Source of the DNA: Leptospira andrefontaineae
GTDB lineage: Bacteria > Spirochaetota > Leptospiria > Leptospirales > Leptospiraceae
DNA length: 64,000 nt
Direction: 5' to 3'
NCBI RefSeq assembly: GCF_004770105.1
Contig: NZ_RQEY01000016.1
Span: forward strand, 62,001 to 126,000
The notes under the pieces were generated by a model that was given only the letters and a program-made list of their open reading frames with translations, was not told the DNA's origin and searched no databases. A program made the translations under genes and the position numbers. This document shows positions 43,168 through 52,771 of the stretch, piece after piece (within the stretch, counting starts at the first letter, position 1; the number at the start of each line of letters is the position of its first letter).

Positions 43168-46100
43168 ATGAGAACTCGTATATCGGATCGCAAAAAGATA
43201 ATATTCTCTTTTCTCGCAATTTTGATCTCTGCATTAGGATTATTTTATGTGAAACCGAATTTGTTCGGTTCCTCTGCATTCTATCTCGGAACGGATCGAA
43301 GTTTCGGCTCAGGTGAAAACGCATATGTAAATCTGGAAGGAAATGGAACCGTAAATTACGAGTTCAGAGTATATAAGATTGCAGATCCTCAAGCATTCTT
43401 GACCAAAAAAGTAAAAGAAAGATTGGTCCAAGAGAATAATGACGGTGCCTTTGGAAATCCGATCGCACTTTTCACACGAACTGTTGATAAATTCAGAAAC
43501 GATTTTCGTAAAGTTGCAAGAAAGGAATTCAATTCTAAGACTAGATCCGAACTGAAAAAAACATTAGGAATTGATTATGAAAAACCTGATGAATATAAAC
43601 CTCTAGCTGTCCCTGCCATATTAAAGGACCAGGAATTGGTCGCAACATTCTCTATTCCGACGGTTACTTCCTTTTGGGCATATCGTAGGATTCCTGTCCC
43701 GATCAGAGATAATGGTGTTTATCTTGTGGAGGGAGTTTCCGGATCTCAGCTGGCTTATACCATCCTGATCAAATCGGGTTTAAACTTTTTAGTAAAACAA
43801 TCTGACGCAGAGACATTCGTATATGTGGGTCGCAAAGATAGTGGAGAGCCAGTTTCGGATGTGGATCTCACTCTTTTTAATTTGGAGAATGGCCAAGCAT
43901 TTCAAACAGGAAAAACAAGTTCGGACGGAACTTATTTTTATAAGGGAAGAAGTCCTGTAAAAGGAATGGTTCTTGCTCATAAGAACGGAGAATATTCTGT
44001 TTCCGATCCTGAATTTTATTCCAGTTCCTTTTATGGAGAAGGTGGGCCAAGAGCCTATATGTATACGGATCGCCCAGTGTATAGACCGGGAGATACCGTT
44101 TATTTCAAGGGAATAGTTAGAAACTTCTCCCAAGATGATTATAGAACGATTTCAGGTACAGGTGTAATTGCTATTGCAAGTGAACAGGGAGAAACTTCTA
44201 TCCCAAGTGTTCCGATCAATATCTCAGGCGACAACGGAACTTTTTCGGGGGAATTTGTAGTTCCGGAATCGGAGAATACAACTCTTGGAAATTATTCTCT
44301 TATATTAAATTTCCGTGATAAAACTTTCCAAACCGAATTTGCCGTAGAGGCTTATAAAAAACCTACTTTTTTAGTTTCGGTATCCGTTCCTAAATCCAAT
44401 TATTTGCAAAGGGAAGAAGTAAACGCTCTTGTAAAGGCTAGATATTATTACGGCCAACCGGTTGCTGGACAAGAAGTTGCTTATAGGGTATTCCGCAGAC
44501 CTAAATTTGATTATTCTCCTGTCGGAACGATCAACTTTGATGCTTCTTCCGATTATCTGGAACAGTCAGGCCAAAGTGATAAACAAGAATTGGTTTTGGA
44601 TGGAAAAGGAAAATTAGATTCCAAAGGGCAATATTCTATCAGCTTTAAACCGGATAAATCGGATGCAGATTCTGTTTATACGATCATTGCTTCCGTTCAG
44701 TCCGAGGATATGACCTTGGATGGATCCGCTTCCTTCTCCGTGAATCGAAGTGCTTTCTTTGTTAGGATCTCTAAAGACAATTCAGTCTACGAGCCTGGTA
44801 AAGACGCAAAGTTAACCGTAAGTTTGATAGCTTATGATAAAACTTTGAGTGAAGTCGAACGCCAGAAGATGGTGGGAAATCGAAATGTAGACCTTATTCT
44901 TTATAATAGAGATATCCAATTCGTAAGAGAAGCAAATCGTTCTAAAATTTCTTCCTTGTCCGTGATGACTTCCGCATCGGGAGTCGGGACTGCTTCTTTT
45001 ACAATTCCTAAAAGAGGGCAGTTTGTTTTAGTCGCGGAAACAAAGGACCCGAACGGAAATACTACAAAGTCTGAAACCTTCTTCTGGGCTTCTTCTGTTT
45101 CCGATTCTATCGAAATTCCTTTCAAAGATATTACTCTCAAGCCTGGTAAAGATATTTATTCTGTAGGTGACACTGCGGAAATTCTGGTTTTAAGTCCTGT
45201 TTCCAATGGGCATATGATCTTGACCCTGGAAGGAAATCGTATCTTCAAAAAAGAAGTGGTAAAGATGAAAGGGAACGCTTTGAAATATGCGGTCCCTATC
45301 TCTGCAGAGATGAGCCCGAACTTCACGTTATCTGCAGTTCAGTTTTCAGGAAATGATGTTTATAAAAGCCAGGTAAGAGTGGTCGCTCCTCCGGAGCAGA
45401 AGTTTTTGAAAGTGGCTCTGGAACCGGGACGCAAGGTATATCGTCCAGGTGATAAAGCGGAGATCCGTTTGAAAACTACTGGCCTAGGTGGTGCTGGGGT
45501 TTCTGCAGAAGTTTCTCTCGCAATTGTAGATGAGGCCATTTATCAGATCAAAGAAGAGAAGACCCCTAATATAGGAACATTCTTCTATCATCCAAGAAGA
45601 AATAACGTGCAGACCACTTTAGCTTCTGCCTATAAATTCTTCGGTTATTCCGAGAACAAAAGATTAAAACTAGCCTTGGGTAAAAAGGGAGATTCAGTTT
45701 ATTCAGCGATGAAAAACGAGGACCAGGCTCGGGATCGTTTTAAAGATACAAGTTATTGGAATGCAAAAGTAAAAACTGGGCCTGATGGAACTGCAACAGT
45801 TAGTTTTAATCTTCCGGATAATTTGACTTCTTGGAGAGTGACTGCGATCGCGATCACTCCGGATACAAAAGTGGGAAGGGGACAAACCAGTTTTGTTGCT
45901 AAAAAAGATCTAATGATCTTAGGTGGAATGCCAAGATTTATCATCAAGGGAGAAACTCAAAAAGTTTCCGCTACGATTTCCAATCAATCTCCAACCAAAC
46001 TTCCTATCAAAGTTACTGTAAAGGCAGAAGGTGCAAAAATTTTAGGTAACTCAGAAACTACGATCAATCTAGAACCGGGCCAAAATCAATCTCTACATTT

Positions 46101-47784
46101 CGATGTGCAAACTCTTGCAGATCCTAAGATCAAATCCGCAAAGATCAGCATTCTTGCTGCGGGTGCGGGTTACCAAGATTTACTTAAATCAGAAATTCCA
46201 CTTAAAACTTGGGGATTGCCTAAAACTATCTCTGATAGTTTAGGAATGGAAGAAGGAGAACATTCGGGAGTTCTAAATTTAGAAGCGCCTAAAGAATTAG
46301 GAGATCCTCGTTTGGAGATTCGACTAAGCCCTGCTTCCTTGCCTGCTTTAAGACAGTCTTTGGATTATCTTGCGGATTATCCTTACGGTTGTGTGGAACA
46401 AACTATGAGTAGGTTCTATCCTCTTTTATCAGCCCAAAAAGCAGGCTTCATCAACGAAAGGCTTAAGAAAGAACTTCCTAAGATGATAGATGTAGGACTG
46501 AAAAGAGTGTCGGAACTCCAACGAACTGACGGTGGATTCGGTTGGTTCGAAGGTGGGGTGGAAAGTGACGTCCTAATGTCCGCTTATGTTTACAGAGGGT
46601 TGGCTATTAGTCAGAAAAACGGTACCAAAGTTTCTGCTCCGGTAGTAAACAGAGCCAGAGCTTATTTGTATGATGTTTTAGGAAAAGGAGACCTTTCTCC
46701 GAATGCAAAAGCATATATTATTTTCTCCTTAAGTGAAGGAGGAAATGTAGAAGATTCTATCGTGGACGGTTTGGTAAAATCTTCCGGCAAATTGAATCAA
46801 TATGGACAGGCACTGCTTGCATTAACTTTAGCTAATAAAGGTAAGAAAGCAGAAGCTTCTACCTGGTTTAAAAAAGGTATAGAGTCCAGTGGATTTGGTA
46901 AAAAGGCTTTCTTAAAACTTACTTCTTACGGTAAAAATCCTCGTTGGGAAGAAGATAGGATCGAAACAATTTCCGCACTCTTAAGCGCAGGAGTTCGATT
47001 AGGAGAAGACAAGGTCATTCTTGCAAATCTAGCTTCTTCTCTTTTATCAAATCGTATCGAACTTGCTTGGAATAACTCAAGAGATACATCTGCTGCGGTC
47101 TTGGCTCTGTCAGAGTTTTTAGCTTCTGTTCGTGAATCTGAAACTCCTGCAAATGTGGAGATCGTTCTGAACGGAACCAGTTTGAAAACGGTGACTCTTC
47201 CTCCTAAGTCGGAGCAGGGAGAATTGTATAAGATCCCTATCCCTTCCGAGTTGATACGATCCGGATCAAACAAGGTAGAAGTTCTGAAGAAGGACGGGCC
47301 AGTTCTTTATGCAACCGCTTCCTTGTATTACACGGACCGAAGCAAAAAGATACAATCTTACTCCAATGGTATCAAAGTAAAACGGACATACTATAAATTA
47401 AAAGTGGATTCGAATGATATCACTCCGGTGGAATCCAAAACTTTCCAAGCAGGAGATCTTGTCATGGTGGAAGTTTCCGTCCAGAAAGAAGGCGATGCAG
47501 ATTCTTATTACCAAGTAGAAGATTCCCTATTACCTGGATTCTCATTCTTACAAAGGGATGCGGAGTATTACGCAGGTGATCTGAAAATGGAATATCTAAG
47601 TCGCCAGATCTATGACGATAGAGCTGTGTTCTTTGTAGGAGGTCCTACAAAAGAATTTAAGGTCCGGTATTTCATACGGGCAGAAGTAGGAGGGAAGTAT
47701 AAGGTAATTCCAGCAAGAGCTTCCCTGATGTATTATTCAGAAGTAACAGGAGCAAGTTCAGATGATGAAATCAATGTTCAATAA
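43168..47784 (+). CDS. Bacterial alpha-2-macroglobulin with intact thioester motif
   Basis: 1538 residues, full length for bacterial A2M. An N-terminal anchor (no lipobox Cys, MRTRISDRKKIIFSFLAIL) leads into many MG beta-sandwich domains (YMYTDRPVYRPGDTVYFKG is a standard MG motif). The bait/A2M hinge region follows (LTSWRVTAIAITPDTKVG), then the thioester motif C1075-V-E-Q1078 inside PYGCVEQTMSRF. The alpha/alpha TED barrel and C-terminal receptor-like domains complete it. Such proteins trap proteases by bait cleavage and thioester coupling in the periplasm. Overlaps the DUF2135 gene by 23 bp. E. coli YfaS, its neighbour-type, is reported to lack CxEQ, so this combination stands out. Confidence 0.92.
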   Translation: MRTRISDRKKIIFSFLAILISALGLFYVKPNLFGSSAFYLGTDRSFGSGENAYVNLEGNGTVNYEFRVYKIADPQAFLTKKVKERLVQENNDGAFGNPIALFTRTVDKFRNDFRKVARKEFNSKTRSELKKTLGIDYEKPDEYKPLAVPAILKDQELVATFSIPTVTSFWAYRRIPVPIRDNGVYLVEGVSGSQLAYTILIKSGLNFLVKQSDAETFVYVGRKDSGEPVSDVDLTLFNLENGQAFQTGKTSSDGTYFYKGRSPVKGMVLAHKNGEYSVSDPEFYSSSFYGEGGPRAYMYTDRPVYRPGDTVYFKGIVRNFSQDDYRTISGTGVIAIASEQGETSIPSVPINISGDNGTFSGEFVVPESENTTLGNYSLILNFRDKTFQTEFAVEAYKKPTFLVSVSVPKSNYLQREEVNALVKARYYYGQPVAGQEVAYRVFRRPKFDYSPVGTINFDASSDYLEQSGQSDKQELVLDGKGKLDSKGQYSISFKPDKSDADSVYTIIASVQSEDMTLDGSASFSVNRSAFFVRISKDNSVYEPGKDAKLTVSLIAYDKTLSEVERQKMVGNRNVDLILYNRDIQFVREANRSKISSLSVMTSASGVGTASFTIPKRGQFVLVAETKDPNGNTTKSETFFWASSVSDSIEIPFKDITLKPGKDIYSVGDTAEILVLSPVSNGHMILTLEGNRIFKKEVVKMKGNALKYAVPISAEMSPNFTLSAVQFSGNDVYKSQVRVVAPPEQKFLKVALEPGRKVYRPGDKAEIRLKTTGLGGAGVSAEVSLAIVDEAIYQIKEEKTPNIGTFFYHPRRNNVQTTLASAYKFFGYSENKRLKLALGKKGDSVYSAMKNEDQARDRFKDTSYWNAKVKTGPDGTATVSFNLPDNLTSWRVTAIAITPDTKVGRGQTSFVAKKDLMILGGMPRFIIKGETQKVSATISNQSPTKLPIKVTVKAEGAKILGNSETTINLEPGQNQSLHFDVQTLADPKIKSAKISILAAGAGYQDLLKSEIPLKTWGLPKTISDSLGMEEGEHSGVLNLEAPKELGDPRLEIRLSPASLPALRQSLDYLADYPYGCVEQTMSRFYPLLSAQKAGFINERLKKELPKMIDVGLKRVSELQRTDGGFGWFEGGVESDVLMSAYVYRGLAISQKNGTKVSAPVVNRARAYLYDVLGKGDLSPNAKAYIIFSLSEGGNVEDSIVDGLVKSSGKLNQYGQALLALTLANKGKKAEASTWFKKGIESSGFGKKAFLKLTSYGKNPRWEEDRIETISALLSAGVRLGEDKVILANLASSLLSNRIELAWNNSRDTSAAVLALSEFLASVRESETPANVEIVLNGTSLKTVTLPPKSEQGELYKIPIPSELIRSGSNKVEVLKKDGPVLYATASLYYTDRSKKIQSYSNGIKVKRTYYKLKVDSNDITPVESKTFQAGDLVMVEVSVQKEGDADSYYQVEDSLLPGFSFLQRDAEYYAGDLKMEYLSRQIYDDRAVFFVGGPTKEFKVRYFIRAEVGGKYKVIPARASLMYYSEVTGASSDDEINVQ

Positions 47785-48436
47785 TTTACTCCTGAGCGCT
47801 CTTTTACTTTTTGGACCTGCAATATTTGCGCAGACAGTGACTATAGATTCTCCTCATGGAGGTTTCACTACGGAGAGGATCCAAACTGTTTCTGGTTCCG
47901 TTAGCGGAAATTTGGAAAAAGCAACCATAGTAATTAACGGAATTCCTCAGATGATCCGTTTGAATGGGGGAAAATTTTCCTTAAGCACTGTGGTTGCTCC
48001 CGGAACAAATCTGATAGAAGTGAAAGCAGGCAACGCGAGTGATCGAGTTTCCTTCTTTGCTGCTGTTCCACCTAGAGATATCAAAGTTGTTCTAACCTGG
48101 GATACGGCTACTGATGTGGATCTTTGGGTTTTAGATCCTACGGGAGAAAAATGTTTTTATGCAAATCGTTCCACCAAATCTGGAGGGAATTTGGATGTGG
48201 ACGTTGTGGATGGATATGGACCAGAAACGTTTACTATGTCTAAGGCGCTACCTGGGAATTATTCTGTTCAGGTGCAATACTATGGCTCTTATGATAAACC
48301 GGTCACCAGAGTGAACGTATATGTGGTCTTAAATGAAGGAAAGCCGAACGAAAAAAGAAAACAATTCCAGTTCGTGATGACCCGTTCCCAACAAGTATAT
48401 CATATCGCGAATTTTGAGATAGATCCGGAATCCTAA
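47762..48436 (+). CDS. DUF2135 (YfaP-like) exported protein, copy 1
   Basis: 224 residues. Signal peptide ending IFAQ; then a beta-rich N-domain (TIDSPHGGFTTERIQTVSGS) and the DUF2135 core with DVDLWVLDPTGEKC and FTMSKALPGNYSVQVQYYG, whose DxDLWV...G pattern is a calcium-like loop. It overlaps the end of the A2M gene, so the two are translationally coupled. E. coli YfaP of the same family lies beside YfaS. Role unknown. Confidence 0.85.
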   Translation: MMKSMFNNLLLSALLLFGPAIFAQTVTIDSPHGGFTTERIQTVSGSVSGNLEKATIVINGIPQMIRLNGGKFSLSTVVAPGTNLIEVKAGNASDRVSFFAAVPPRDIKVVLTWDTATDVDLWVLDPTGEKCFYANRSTKSGGNLDVDVVDGYGPETFTMSKALPGNYSVQVQYYGSYDKPVTRVNVYVVLNEGKPNEKRKQFQFVMTRSQQVYHIANFEIDPES

Positions 48437-48437
48437 G

Positions 48438-49154
48438 ATGTTTTTTTCCGATCCAAGTATATCTTTTGGAAAATTGAATAGGAGATTTGGGACACGTTTC
48501 CTGACTTCTATTGTAGTTATATATTCAACTTCCATAATATATTTGGGTGCGGAAACTGTGTCTATAGATTCTCCTCATGGTGGTTTTACTACTGAAAGAA
48601 TACAGAAAATTTCAGGAACTGTGACCGGTATTAGTCCTGAAAAAGTCACAGTAGTTATCAATGGTATCCCTCAAATGGTGCCATTGTATGCAGGTAAATT
48701 TTCTTTTAGCACTGTGGCTTCTCCCGGAGATAATTTGATAGAGGTTCGTGCTGGCAAGGCTTATGATAAGGTCAGCTTTTTTGCAAAGGTTCCTTCTCGC
48801 GATATCAAAGTTGTTTTAACCTGGGATACTGCGAGTTATACGGATCTTTGGGTAATTGATCCTTCAGGAGAGAAGTGTTACTGGGCCCATACTTCCACTA
48901 AGTCCGGAGGCAATCTTGTATATGACGATTCTACTTTTGCTCCTCAGACTTTTACCATGTCCAAGGCTTTGCCTGGAAATTATGCGGTGCAGGCACAATA
49001 CTATGCCCCATTTAATGCACAGGTAACAAGAGCCAAAGTGTACGTAGTTCTATATGAAGGAACTCCCAGAGAAAAGAGAAAACAATACCAATTCACAATG
49101 ACTAGGGCTCAGCAAGTCTATCATCTGGGAAATTTCGAGATAGAGCCGGATTGA
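48438..49154 (+). CDS. DUF2135 (YfaP-like) exported protein, copy 2
   Basis: 238 residues starting one base after copy 1. The two share SIDSPHGGFTTERIQ, VVINGIPQM, DIKVVLTWDTA, STKSGGNL and FTMSKALPGNYAVQAQYY, so this is a clear tandem duplication. The N-terminus is longer and more basic (FGKLNRRFGTRFLTSIVVIY), then LGAE as the probable cleavage region. The DVDLW of copy 1 reads YTDLW here, so one acidic position is lost. Paralogues may form a heteromer with the A2M. Confidence 0.85.
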   Translation: MFFSDPSISFGKLNRRFGTRFLTSIVVIYSTSIIYLGAETVSIDSPHGGFTTERIQKISGTVTGISPEKVTVVINGIPQMVPLYAGKFSFSTVASPGDNLIEVRAGKAYDKVSFFAKVPSRDIKVVLTWDTASYTDLWVIDPSGEKCYWAHTSTKSGGNLVYDDSTFAPQTFTMSKALPGNYAVQAQYYAPFNAQVTRAKVYVVLYEGTPREKRKQYQFTMTRAQQVYHLGNFEIEPD

Positions 49155-49158
49155 TAGA

Positions 49159-50253
49159 ATGAATTCCAAAGTATATTATAAAATCCGAATTATATCGATT
49201 GGAATCCTGCTATATGCACTGCAGTTAGAAGCTGCTCCTAAGTTTTCTTATTCTTATCTGGATGAAGCTGTAAGGGAATTCGAATCTAAAAATTCCACAT
49301 CCTCTGTAGTTTTAATGGAAATGGATTCCGGAAAAGTAGAATATATATACAGACCGGAGATAGCTGTTTCTAAAAAATTACCACCTGGTTCTTTGGTAAA
49401 GACCTTCTCTGCTTTAACTTTGCTAAAATACAAAGACAGACTTGGATTTTCTCCGGAAAAGAAAATATTATGCAAAGGTAGATTTTACCCTAAGGAAAAT
49501 ATAACTCCCACTAAATCTGACCTAAACACATTACATCTTCCTCAGGATGAAAATGGAAAAGAATATCTGAGATGTTCCTTGGCAAAAGGTCATGGGGAAA
49601 TGGATCTTCGATCCGCTTTAGTTCAGTCTTGTAACGTATATTTTTTAACGAGTGCTTCTTCTGATCCTGATCTATTTTATTCTAAACTACATGAGGATTG
49701 GAGTTTAGGAAAATCCACAAGATCTAGATTAGATTCCTATATAGAACCTTCTGATATAAATTTTATATCTATTAGTTCTTTACGAAAAGTTTCCGCTTCT
49801 ATTGGAGAAGGTGGACTTCTCCTAAGTCCTTTAAAAATTTCTCAGTTATATTCTTCCATTTGGAAAGAAGGACCAAGACTTTCTCCTTATTGGGGAACCA
49901 ACCAAGAACCTGTTCGATCGGAAGAGAATCCTTATAATGGAAAGGATTTGAGATGGATTGTTTCCACTCTTTCCGAGGTTCCGAAAACTGGAACTTTAAA
50001 AGATTTGAATGTTTCCGAAAACGGAAACTTGGAGATCCTGGGCGGCAAAACCGGGACTGGCACTAAATTTATGCATAAATATGAAACCCATGGATGGACA
50101 GTATTATCTTTTCGTAAAGATCGAAAATCATATGTGCTGACCGTTTTTGTGGACAATGGCTCCGGAGGGAATCAGGCTAAATCTTTGGCTGGGATTCTCC
50201 TGAATAAGATCGATTCTAAAAGTAATGATTCTGCAATAAAATCAGGTAAATAA
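49159..50253 (+). CDS. Penicillin-binding-type transpeptidase domain protein
   Basis: 364 residues with a signal peptide (IISIGILLYALQLEA). The three active-site motifs are present: S78-L-V-K (SxxK) in PPGSLVKTF, S157-C-N (SxN) in VQSCNVYF, and K297-T-G-T in LGGKTGTGT. That is the catalytic set of PBP transpeptidase domains. It has no transglycosylase domain, and the protein is smaller than PBP2/3. It may form cross-links or act as a carboxypeptidase. In other bacteria a thioester A2M pairs with PBP1C; here a lone transpeptidase follows the A2M set. Confidence 0.82.
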   Translation: MNSKVYYKIRIISIGILLYALQLEAAPKFSYSYLDEAVREFESKNSTSSVVLMEMDSGKVEYIYRPEIAVSKKLPPGSLVKTFSALTLLKYKDRLGFSPEKKILCKGRFYPKENITPTKSDLNTLHLPQDENGKEYLRCSLAKGHGEMDLRSALVQSCNVYFLTSASSDPDLFYSKLHEDWSLGKSTRSRLDSYIEPSDINFISISSLRKVSASIGEGGLLLSPLKISQLYSSIWKEGPRLSPYWGTNQEPVRSEENPYNGKDLRWIVSTLSEVPKTGTLKDLNVSENGNLEILGGKTGTGTKFMHKYETHGWTVLSFRKDRKSYVLTVFVDNGSGGNQAKSLAGILLNKIDSKSNDSAIKSGK

Positions 50254-50255
50254 AA

Positions 50256-52055
50256 ATGAGAACTTGCATCCAAATTTTTAAAACAAAAATAATTCCTAAG
50301 ATCAAGGATCTTTTCTCTAAAGAATCTTTGGAAAATTTTAAAACCGGGTTCAGAGAAAATATATTAAAAGATCCTAAAGTTGGAGCTCCTACAGGCGCAG
50401 GAGTTGTACTTTTGGCGATCGGTTTTTATCTTTCTCTCAAAGGATATTCGATTGACTCGGCAATTAAGGATCCTGCTCTTCTCATTCCTAAAAAAGCAAG
50501 TATGCTTGTGGAAGTATATCGTCCTGAAGAGTTTGTAGAGGACCTGGAAAAGACGAATTTGGGAAGAGAACTTTCCGATGACGGTACTTTCCAAAAAATC
50601 CTAACTTTACCTGAACTCAGAAAGATCAGCTCAGTTTTATATCTATTAGAAGCGAAAGCAGGAGTAATGACAAAGCCGTCCAGGCTCGCAGCATTATTCG
50701 ATGGGCCAGTGGCAGCTGCGACTTTTCCTAAATCCAATTTTTTACTCGTAGGTAAGGCAAGTGCAAGTTCCAAGTTAGGAGTGAGTTTGATCACTGCTTT
50801 TAAGGGAGAAAAGGTCGTAATTAAAGAAACTGCTAAACAAGAAAAACCACAAACTCCTCCGCAAACAGAAGAAGGATATTATACTCCTACCGGTTCTGAA
50901 AACACACATTCTGCAGATGATTTCGCTGATCAATTTGCGGCAGGCTCCGAAAAATTCGGAAACTTAGAAGCATTTAAATATGAATTCGGTTCTGGAAAAA
51001 TTTTAGCGATTGTGCTAGGAGATTTTATCATTCTCACAGACTCAGAAGATCTATTAGAAAAATCTTTAGATCTGGCTTCTTCTGCAAATAATGATTCTTT
51101 AGGAAACCAAAGTGGTTTTGATGTTCTTAGAAAAGAAGCCTCTAAAAAAGAAAAAAAGGTCCTGTTTTATGCAGGAACTGATTCTTTGATCGCTCCATTT
51201 CTTAAACCTTCCTTCGGGAATTCAGGAGCTGCTTTACTTTTGGGTTGGGAAACCGGAAGAAATCTGGATGGAAAAGTTTTTAAGATAGGTGGAGACAAAA
51301 ACCAAGTAGTTAGTTCCGGCCCTGCTCTCTCCAAAGTAATACCTCGTGAAACAAATTTAGTATTTTATTCCGAAGAATTAAAACCATCCGAAGTTTGGAA
51401 ATCTTTAGAATCCATTAGTGGAGAATGGGAACAATTCGGAGAGGGTTTAAATGAATTCGGTAAAAATGCAGGAATCCATGAACAATACTTTGGCTCCGAG
51501 AAAGGGGTCGCTTTCAGTTTTAATGGATTAGAATATAGATCAGGAATGGTTTATCCGAGATTTGGGATTTCTTTACCTGCTTCTGTGCCGGACGATAAAC
51601 TTTTAAAAGCGATTTTCAAAGTTGGAAACCCTGTTAAGGTTTCTTATCAGAATACGAATTTAGAATCTTATCCTTTGCGAAAAGGTGGTTTCTATACTCC
51701 TGCTTCTTTGAAAGTAGGAAATTGGAAATACTTAGCTTCCGATAGAAAAAGTGCAGAAGAAACTGTTTCTTCCGGAAATGGAAATCGACCAAATCAAGCC
51801 GATCTGTTTTCTTCCGGTCCTGCAAAAGAATTGGCGTATTATCCGCATCATTTAGTGGTCCGTGTGCCTGGAATTTTGGATGATCTCAAAAGTTTTTATT
51901 TATACGGAGCAGAAGGATCTCCTGAGTATACTTCTAAAACGATTGATAGAGATGTACAACCTATCTTAGACAAACTAAAAGTTTTTGAACGATTGGTGAT
52001 CTCTTTCGGTTCCGGAAAAGAAGGAGAAGATTGGGGAAAATTAAAGGTCTTTTAA
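50256..52055 (+). CDS. DUF2138-like (YfaA-like) membrane-anchored protein
   Basis: 599 residues. An amphipathic N-terminus (KIKDLFSKESLENFKTGF) and one membrane helix (about 48-66) lead to a large extracytoplasmic part. It has the layout DPALLIPKKASMLVEVYRPEEF ... LLEAKAGVM, GPVAAATF, and ends LVISFGSGKEG. The pattern recalls DUF2138/DUF3352 proteins; E. coli YfaA, in the same A2M neighbourhood, is DUF2138. Its stop overlaps the convergent peptidase gene stop by 4 bases. Assignment is by synteny plus loose resemblance. Confidence 0.6.
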   Translation: MRTCIQIFKTKIIPKIKDLFSKESLENFKTGFRENILKDPKVGAPTGAGVVLLAIGFYLSLKGYSIDSAIKDPALLIPKKASMLVEVYRPEEFVEDLEKTNLGRELSDDGTFQKILTLPELRKISSVLYLLEAKAGVMTKPSRLAALFDGPVAAATFPKSNFLLVGKASASSKLGVSLITAFKGEKVVIKETAKQEKPQTPPQTEEGYYTPTGSENTHSADDFADQFAAGSEKFGNLEAFKYEFGSGKILAIVLGDFIILTDSEDLLEKSLDLASSANNDSLGNQSGFDVLRKEASKKEKKVLFYAGTDSLIAPFLKPSFGNSGAALLLGWETGRNLDGKVFKIGGDKNQVVSSGPALSKVIPRETNLVFYSEELKPSEVWKSLESISGEWEQFGEGLNEFGKNAGIHEQYFGSEKGVAFSFNGLEYRSGMVYPRFGISLPASVPDDKLLKAIFKVGNPVKVSYQNTNLESYPLRKGGFYTPASLKVGNWKYLASDRKSAEETVSSGNGNRPNQADLFSSGPAKELAYYPHHLVVRVPGILDDLKSFYLYGAEGSPEYTSKTIDRDVQPILDKLKVFERLVISFGSGKEGEDWGKLKVF

Positions 52056-52771
52056 TACCTGGACTTTACAAATTGTGAATATATGTTCTGGATTTCAGTA
52101 TTTGGAAGTTCTAAAAATGCTCTAAATCTCGCTTCTCCTTTTGTTTTTAAAAGCCAGGAGCCCCAGAGAAAAAGTTTCTGGTATAAGATCTTCTTTTTGG
52201 ATCCGTTTCTTGCCTGGATTTCTTTAATACAATCTTCGTCGAATTTTTCCCAACTCCAAGGAAATCTGAGATCTACAGATGTTGGTTTCGGATTTGTAGG
52301 ATATAAAGATTCACAATAAGATTCTTGCATCCAAAAGGAAGTTTCAGATTTGGATTCGGGAGCTAAAAAATGACAGATCTCATGTTTGATCACTGTATCT
52401 AAAATTCCTTTTTTAGCTAAACTTTCCGGATTTTGAAAAAAGAATTTGTTACTTCCTGGAGAATAGAATGCGGCCAAACTTCCAGGTTGGCCTGAGTATT
52501 TTCTGAATACATCGGAGTTCTCTGAGATAAAGATTTGGGTGTTTTGAGGAATTCTTTTTTCTAGTCTTTCCGATTCGGATCGGATCTCCATGACGAATTT
52601 TTCCGCAAATATTTCGAGTAGTCTTTCCGGATTTTTTTGTTTGTTCCAGTCATCTAAAAAGTAAAATTCAAATCCTTCTACTTTTCTTTTGGCAGATTGA
52701 GCATTCAATGTTTCAAAAAATAACATTATAAAAAGTAAATATATAATAGATGTAGTAAGAATTGGTTTCAA
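52052..52771 (-). CDS. Exported HExxH protein, putative zinc peptidase
   Basis: 239 residues from TTG 52771, which overlaps the SpoIID-type gene stop as TTGA and has GAGG 8 nt upstream. A longer in-frame start at 52867 would overlap 100 bp and has no ribosome site. A signal peptide (IIYLLFIMLFFETLNAQ) precedes a domain with H130-E-x-x-H134 (KHEICHFLAP) and WMQESYCE 16 residues later, the gluzincin-like third ligand. A small MA-clan zinc hydrolase is likely. Substrate unknown. Confidence 0.7.
   Translation of the reverse strand: MKPILTTSIIYLLFIMLFFETLNAQSAKRKVEGFEFYFLDDWNKQKNPERLLEIFAEKFVMEIRSESERLEKRIPQNTQIFISENSDVFRKYSGQPGSLAAFYSPGSNKFFFQNPESLAKKGILDTVIKHEICHFLAPESKSETSFWMQESYCESLYPTNPKPTSVDLRFPWSWEKFDEDCIKEIQARNGSKKKILYQKLFLWGSWLLKTKGEARFRAFLELPNTEIQNIYSQFVKSRY

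Noticed and set aside
43168..47784. Horizontal acquisition of the A2M gene from a metazoan
   Set aside because: Base composition, codon feel and operon overlaps match the neighbours, and nothing in the sequence marks an insertion boundary.
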